Shown: in pieces, positions 60,759 through 64,000 of the stretch
Layout: each line of letters opens with the position of its first letter
How positions within the stretch are numbered: the stretch's first letter is position 1
From: Acinetobacter sp. ANC 4470
GTDB taxonomy: Bacteria; Pseudomonadota; Gammaproteobacteria; Pseudomonadales; Moraxellaceae
Assembly (NCBI RefSeq): GCF_002135335.1
Contig: NZ_NEGC01000001.1
Coordinates: 124,001 to 188,000 of the forward strand
Length of the DNA stretch: 64,000 nucleotides
Direction of reading: 5' to 3'
The notes under the pieces: model-generated
Databases searched by the model: none
What the model saw: only the letters and a program-made list of their open reading frames with translations
Told to the model about the DNA's origin: nothing
Made by a program: the position numbers and the translations under genes

Positions 60759-62348
60759 TTATACATACTGACTTGCGGCAATCAATTGTTGGGTATATTC
60801 GGTTTGCGGATTTAAAAATAATTGCTCCGTGGTCTGAAATTCCATCACTTTCGCACGACGTAAGACCAAAACTTTTTGACACAATGCTTTCACAACCTGT
60901 AAATCATGGCTGATAAATAAATAACTAATTTGGTGCTCTTGCTGTAAACGTCTTAACAGCTTCACAATTGCCCGTTGCGTAGTGCGATCCAGTGCCGAGG
61001 TCGGTTCATCCAGTACAAGTAGCTTAGGTCTTAGTACCAGCGCTCGTGCCAAAGCCACACGCTGACGTTGCCCACCCGAAAGCTCATGTGGATAACGCGT
61101 TCTAAAGCTGATGGGTAATTCTACTTTTTCTAAAGCTTCATCAATGCGCTGTGATATTTCAGGATTGGAGAGTTTTTTTAAACCCAAACCTTCACCAATG
61201 GTCTGCTCCACATTTAAACGTGGGTTTAAACTACTAAATGGATCTTGAAAAACGATCTGAAATTCAGCACGCAAGGGACGTAATTGTGTTTCATTGCATT
61301 TGTTTAAATCTGTTCCAAGCAGAACAATTTCACCCTCACTTTTAATGAGTCGGGTAATGGCCAAAGCCAGTGAACTTTTACCCGAGCCACTTTCCCCAAC
61401 AATGCCAATCGACTCACCCCGTGCCAACTGTAAATCTAAGGGTTCAACAGCGACAAAATAATCTTTGACTCGGTTTAACCAACCTTGCTTAATCGGAAAC
61501 TTCACCGCAACATTGTGTAGAGTCAATATATTAGGACGATCTGCAATCTCTATGGCTTGACCAAAATCATGATTTAATAAATCTTGAGTATATGCCTGCT
61601 TCGGATATTTAAATATTTCGTCAACACTGCCCTGTTCTGCAACCACACCTTTATTCATCACAATCACCTGATCAGCATAGCGATGAACCAAATTTAAGTC
61701 ATGGCTAATCAAGATCATGGCCATATTTCGGCTTTGTTGTAATGATTTGAGTAACACTAAAATTTGCGCCTGTAAGGTCACATCCAAAGCCGTCGTTGGC
61801 TCATCCGCAATTAAAATATCGGGATCTAAGGCCAAAGCCATAGCAATCATCACACGTTGACGCTGACCACCCGACAGTTCATGCGGATAACGGCGCAATT
61901 TATCTTCTGGATCGGTCATGCCAACATCGTTGAGTAATTCGATAATGCGTGCTTGGGTCTTTGCTTTTGACCAGCCTTGCAGCAACAAAGTTTCACCAAT
62001 AATCTTTTCCACCCGATGTAATGGGTTTAAGGCAGTCATCGGTTCTTGGAAAATCATCGCCATTTTCTGACCACGAATTTGTCTTAGTTGTTCAGACTTG
62101 AGGGTTAACACATCTTGTTGCCCCAACCAGATCTGACCTTTTATCGTTAAAGTGCTAGGTAGCAGCCCCAGTAAAGCCAAACTACTGATGGACTTACCCG
62201 AACCACTTTCACCGACAATGGCAATGGTTTCACCGGCATGAAGCTGAAAATTTAAATCATCAACCAACAGCTGTTGTTCATGCTGAATACTTAGATGCTC
62301 TACAGCCAATACCACCTGTGGATTATTGGCGTCTTGGATCGAATGCAT
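60759..62348 (-). CDS. yejF: Peptide/microcin C ABC transporter, double ATPase
   Basis: This 529-aa protein carries two fused ABC ATPase domains, as in YejF/DppDF fusions. Each has Walker A GESGSGKS (near residues 50 and 325), signature LSGGQRQRV and Walker B (ILIADEPTTALD, LLVLDEPTSALD). YejABEF imports oligopeptides and, in E. coli, microcin C. The ATG at 62348 gives the standard length; an upstream start at 62366 is possible. Its first codons overlap the end of yejE by 26 bases. Confidence 0.93.
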   Translation of the reverse strand: MHSIQDANNPQVVLAVEHLSIQHEQQLLVDDLNFQLHAGETIAIVGESGSGKSISSLALLGLLPSTLTIKGQIWLGQQDVLTLKSEQLRQIRGQKMAMIFQEPMTALNPLHRVEKIIGETLLLQGWSKAKTQARIIELLNDVGMTDPEDKLRRYPHELSGGQRQRVMIAMALALDPDILIADEPTTALDVTLQAQILVLLKSLQQSRNMAMILISHDLNLVHRYADQVIVMNKGVVAEQGSVDEIFKYPKQAYTQDLLNHDFGQAIEIADRPNILTLHNVAVKFPIKQGWLNRVKDYFVAVEPLDLQLARGESIGIVGESGSGKSSLALAITRLIKSEGEIVLLGTDLNKCNETQLRPLRAEFQIVFQDPFSSLNPRLNVEQTIGEGLGLKKLSNPEISQRIDEALEKVELPISFRTRYPHELSGGQRQRVALARALVLRPKLLVLDEPTSALDRTTQRAIVKLLRRLQQEHQISYLFISHDLQVVKALCQKVLVLRRAKVMEFQTTEQLFLNPQTEYTQQLIAASQYV

Positions 62349-63339
62349 CACGTGTCGCCTCCCCAATATAAATCAATAAAGATAAAACAATGGCTAAGGT
62401 AAAGAAGCCTGACAGTGCCAACCATGGTGCATTTAAGTTCGACTTGCCTTGTAATAATAATTCACCTAAAGATGCTGCATCTGGAGGTAAACCATATCCT
62501 AAGAAGTCCAAAGCTGTCAGTGCGGTAATATTGGCCGTCAACATAAATGGTAGTTGTGACAAACTTGAACTCATGGCATTTGGTAAAATATGCCGAAACA
62601 TAATGGTTCGATCACTAACTCCCAGACCACGTGCTGCACGTACATAATCCAAATTACGGGCTTTTAAAAATTCTGCGCGTACCAACCCCACCAGTGTCGT
62701 CCAACCAAAACATAGCATAATCAAAAATAGCCAATACACATTTGGAGTAAACATACTGACCAAAATCATCACCATAAATAAAGTCGGCAAGCCGCCCCAG
62801 ACTTCAAGGATACGCTGCCCCATTAAATCGACCCATCCACCATAATAGCCCTGAATTGCGCCTACCACGATTCCCAGAATGGCTGAAGCAAAGGTTAAGG
62901 CAAAGCCAAAAAGCAGCGATACACGCAAACCATAGAGAATACGCGCCAACACATCACGTCCTTGGTCATCGGTTCCTAACCAGTTTTGCGAAGTTGGTGC
63001 AGAAGGTACAGGCACCGCCAGTTCTAAATTTGGCGTTTGGTAGGAATACCTAATCAGTGGCCAAAGCGCCCACCCTTGATTATCGATCAGCTGTTGTACC
63101 ACGGGATCTTTATAATCTGCTTCTGTTTCGAATACACCGCCAAATGTGGTTTCAGGATAGGATTTAAAAACAGGTAGATAAAGTGAATTATCATATTTCA
63201 CTAACAGCGGTTTATCGTTGGCAATCAATTCCGAAGCCAGTGATAAAATAAGAATCAGCACAAACAAAATCAGACAAGTGAAGCCAAGTTTATTTTCTTT
63301 AAAGCGTTTTAAGCGCATATGTATTAAAGGTGACATCAC
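62323..63339 (-). CDS. yejE: Peptide ABC transporter permease
   Basis: This 338-aa inner-membrane protein has one N-terminal helix (about 20-38), a periplasmic segment (about 40-125, with [17 protein letters not shown], the DppC-family motif) and five C-terminal helices. The EAA loop reads [21 protein letters not shown] followed by ILPNAM. It overlaps both neighbours by a few bases, so yejB-yejE-yejF are translationally coupled. Confidence 0.93.
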   Translation of the reverse strand: MMSPLIHMRLKRFKENKLGFTCLILFVLILILSLASELIANDKPLLVKYDNSLYLPVFKSYPETTFGGVFETEADYKDPVVQQLIDNQGWALWPLIRYSYQTPNLELAVPVPSAPTSQNWLGTDDQGRDVLARILYGLRVSLLFGFALTFASAILGIVVGAIQGYYGGWVDLMGQRILEVWGGLPTLFMVMILVSMFTPNVYWLFLIMLCFGWTTLVGLVRAEFLKARNLDYVRAARGLGVSDRTIMFRHILPNAMSSSLSQLPFMLTANITALTALDFLGYGLPPDAASLGELLLQGKSNLNAPWLALSGFFTLAIVLSLLIYIGEATRDAFDPRRQ

Positions 63340-64000
63340 TCGGCACCTCGCGAATCAAAATTAATACGCGGATCAATCACCTGATACAGCACATCACTGA
63401 TTAAACGCAATACTAAACCCAGCAAGGTAAATAAAAATAATGTGCCAAAAATAACAGGATAATCACGCTGTTGAATGGCTTCAAAACCCAGCAAACCCAA
63501 ACCATCTAAATTAAAGATGATTTCAATAAATAAGTTGCCGACAAAGAAAATACCAATCAATGCTTCGGGTAAACCAGCAATCACAATCAACATGGCATTT
63601 CTGAACACGTGACCGTATAACACGCGTGATTCGCTTAAACCTTTGGAACGTGCAGCCAAGACATACTGCTTGTTTAATTCTTCCATAAAGGAATATTTGG
63701 TTAAATAGGTCAGTCCCGCAAAACCACCAATCACCATGGCCAATAAAGGCAACATCATATGCCAAAAATAGTCTTTAATTTTGCCCAGCCAACTTAAGCT
63801 GTGAAAATTTTCAGACACCAAGCCCTGTAAGGGAAACCATTGAAAATAGGAACCACCAGCAAAAAAGACAATCAGCAACACGGCGAAAACAAAAGATGGA
63901 ATGGCATAGCCAATCGCCAATAACATGGACGTCGATTTATCAAAGAACATGCCATGTTGGCGCGCTTTTTTAATTCCCAAAGGAATCGAAATCAGATAAA
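63336..64000 (-). CDS. yejB: Peptide ABC transporter permease, partial
   Basis: The frame is open to the right edge ([18 protein letters not shown]), so the N-terminal part and start lie outside. The visible 221 codons show four to five helices, the EAA loop [26 protein letters not shown], and the C-terminal [17 protein letters not shown] of DppB/YejB permeases. Its stop overlaps the yejE start by 4 bases. The substrate-binding gene yejA would be expected further upstream, beyond the window. Confidence 0.93.
   Translation of the reverse strand, partial: YLISIPLGIKKARQHGMFFDKSTSMLLAIGYAIPSFVFAVLLIVFFAGGSYFQWFPLQGLVSENFHSLSWLGKIKDYFWHMMLPLLAMVIGGFAGLTYLTKYSFMEELNKQYVLAARSKGLSESRVLYGHVFRNAMLIVIAGLPEALIGIFFVGNLFIEIIFNLDGLGLLGFEAIQQRDYPVIFGTLFLFTLLGLVLRLISDVLYQVIDPRINFDSRGAE

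Overview
The window reads as chromosomal DNA of an Acinetobacter-type gammaproteobacterium (Moraxellaceae). The DNA is AT-rich. The gene sets fit that genus: a trpGDC cluster separate from trpE, lldPRD followed by dld, ubiC-ubiA, a glnA with a sigma-54 promoter, an ImpA/M60-like surface protease and a yejFEB peptide transporter. This assignment rests on recognising protein families and gene order; no database search was run.

Layout. 1-5.4 kb: the end of Fe-superoxide dismutase (sodB), three tRNA-Asn genes with clear promoters and terminators, a DUF2726 protein, ubiquinone genes ubiA and ubiC, and glnA with a probable NtrC/sigma-54 control region. 6.1-10 kb: trpGDC, an Smr-domain protein and folE. 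10.2-23 kb: a double hot-dog protein, several envelope or unknown proteins (DUF4105, DUF3015, DUF817), hemE, an L,D-transpeptidase, a pirin, a frameshifted catalase-like lipoprotein gene and a large metalloprotease lipoprotein. 23.2-33 kb: a metal-resistance block with a CzcCBA-type RND efflux operon (plus a small CzcI-like protein) and an arsenic operon (arsR, LMW arsC, acr3, arsH). A second, glutaredoxin-type arsC lies divergent to it and is killed by one stop codon. 33.7-38 kb: uppP, then a small degenerate islet. 38.1-46 kb: fadH and the lactate-use operon lldPRD-dld with two LldR-like operators 105 bp apart. 46.4-51 kb: argG, a GGDEF protein, pyrC, rnt. 51-58.6 kb: a TonB-dependent receptor, two paralogous amino-acid permeases, a broken alpha/beta hydrolase gene and four tRNA-Glu genes. 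58.7-64 kb: a GST, an Old-Yellow-Enzyme-like oxidoreductase and yejF-yejE-yejB (yejB runs off the right edge).

The most notable region is 35,150-37,943. It lies at the 3' end of a tRNA-Ser(TGA) gene, and its far end carries a 14-bp copy of that tRNA 3' end. The hairpin that looks like the tRNA's own terminator sits just beyond that copy, 2.8 kb from the tRNA. This is what site-specific integration into the tRNA 3' end would leave. No integrase remains. The islet holds a decayed gene resembling those of integrative elements, and a one-direction cluster of unknown genes: a 253-aa protein, a lipoprotein interrupted by two compensating homopolymer frameshifts, a 126-aa protein, and a 74-aa ORF whose C-terminus is created by the attachment-site junction.

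Several genes are broken (catalase-like, glutaredoxin-type arsC, islet lipoprotein, alpha/beta hydrolase, integrative-element gene). Some could be assembly or base-calling errors; the arsC nonsense codon and the catalase 7-bp quasi-repeat look like real mutations.
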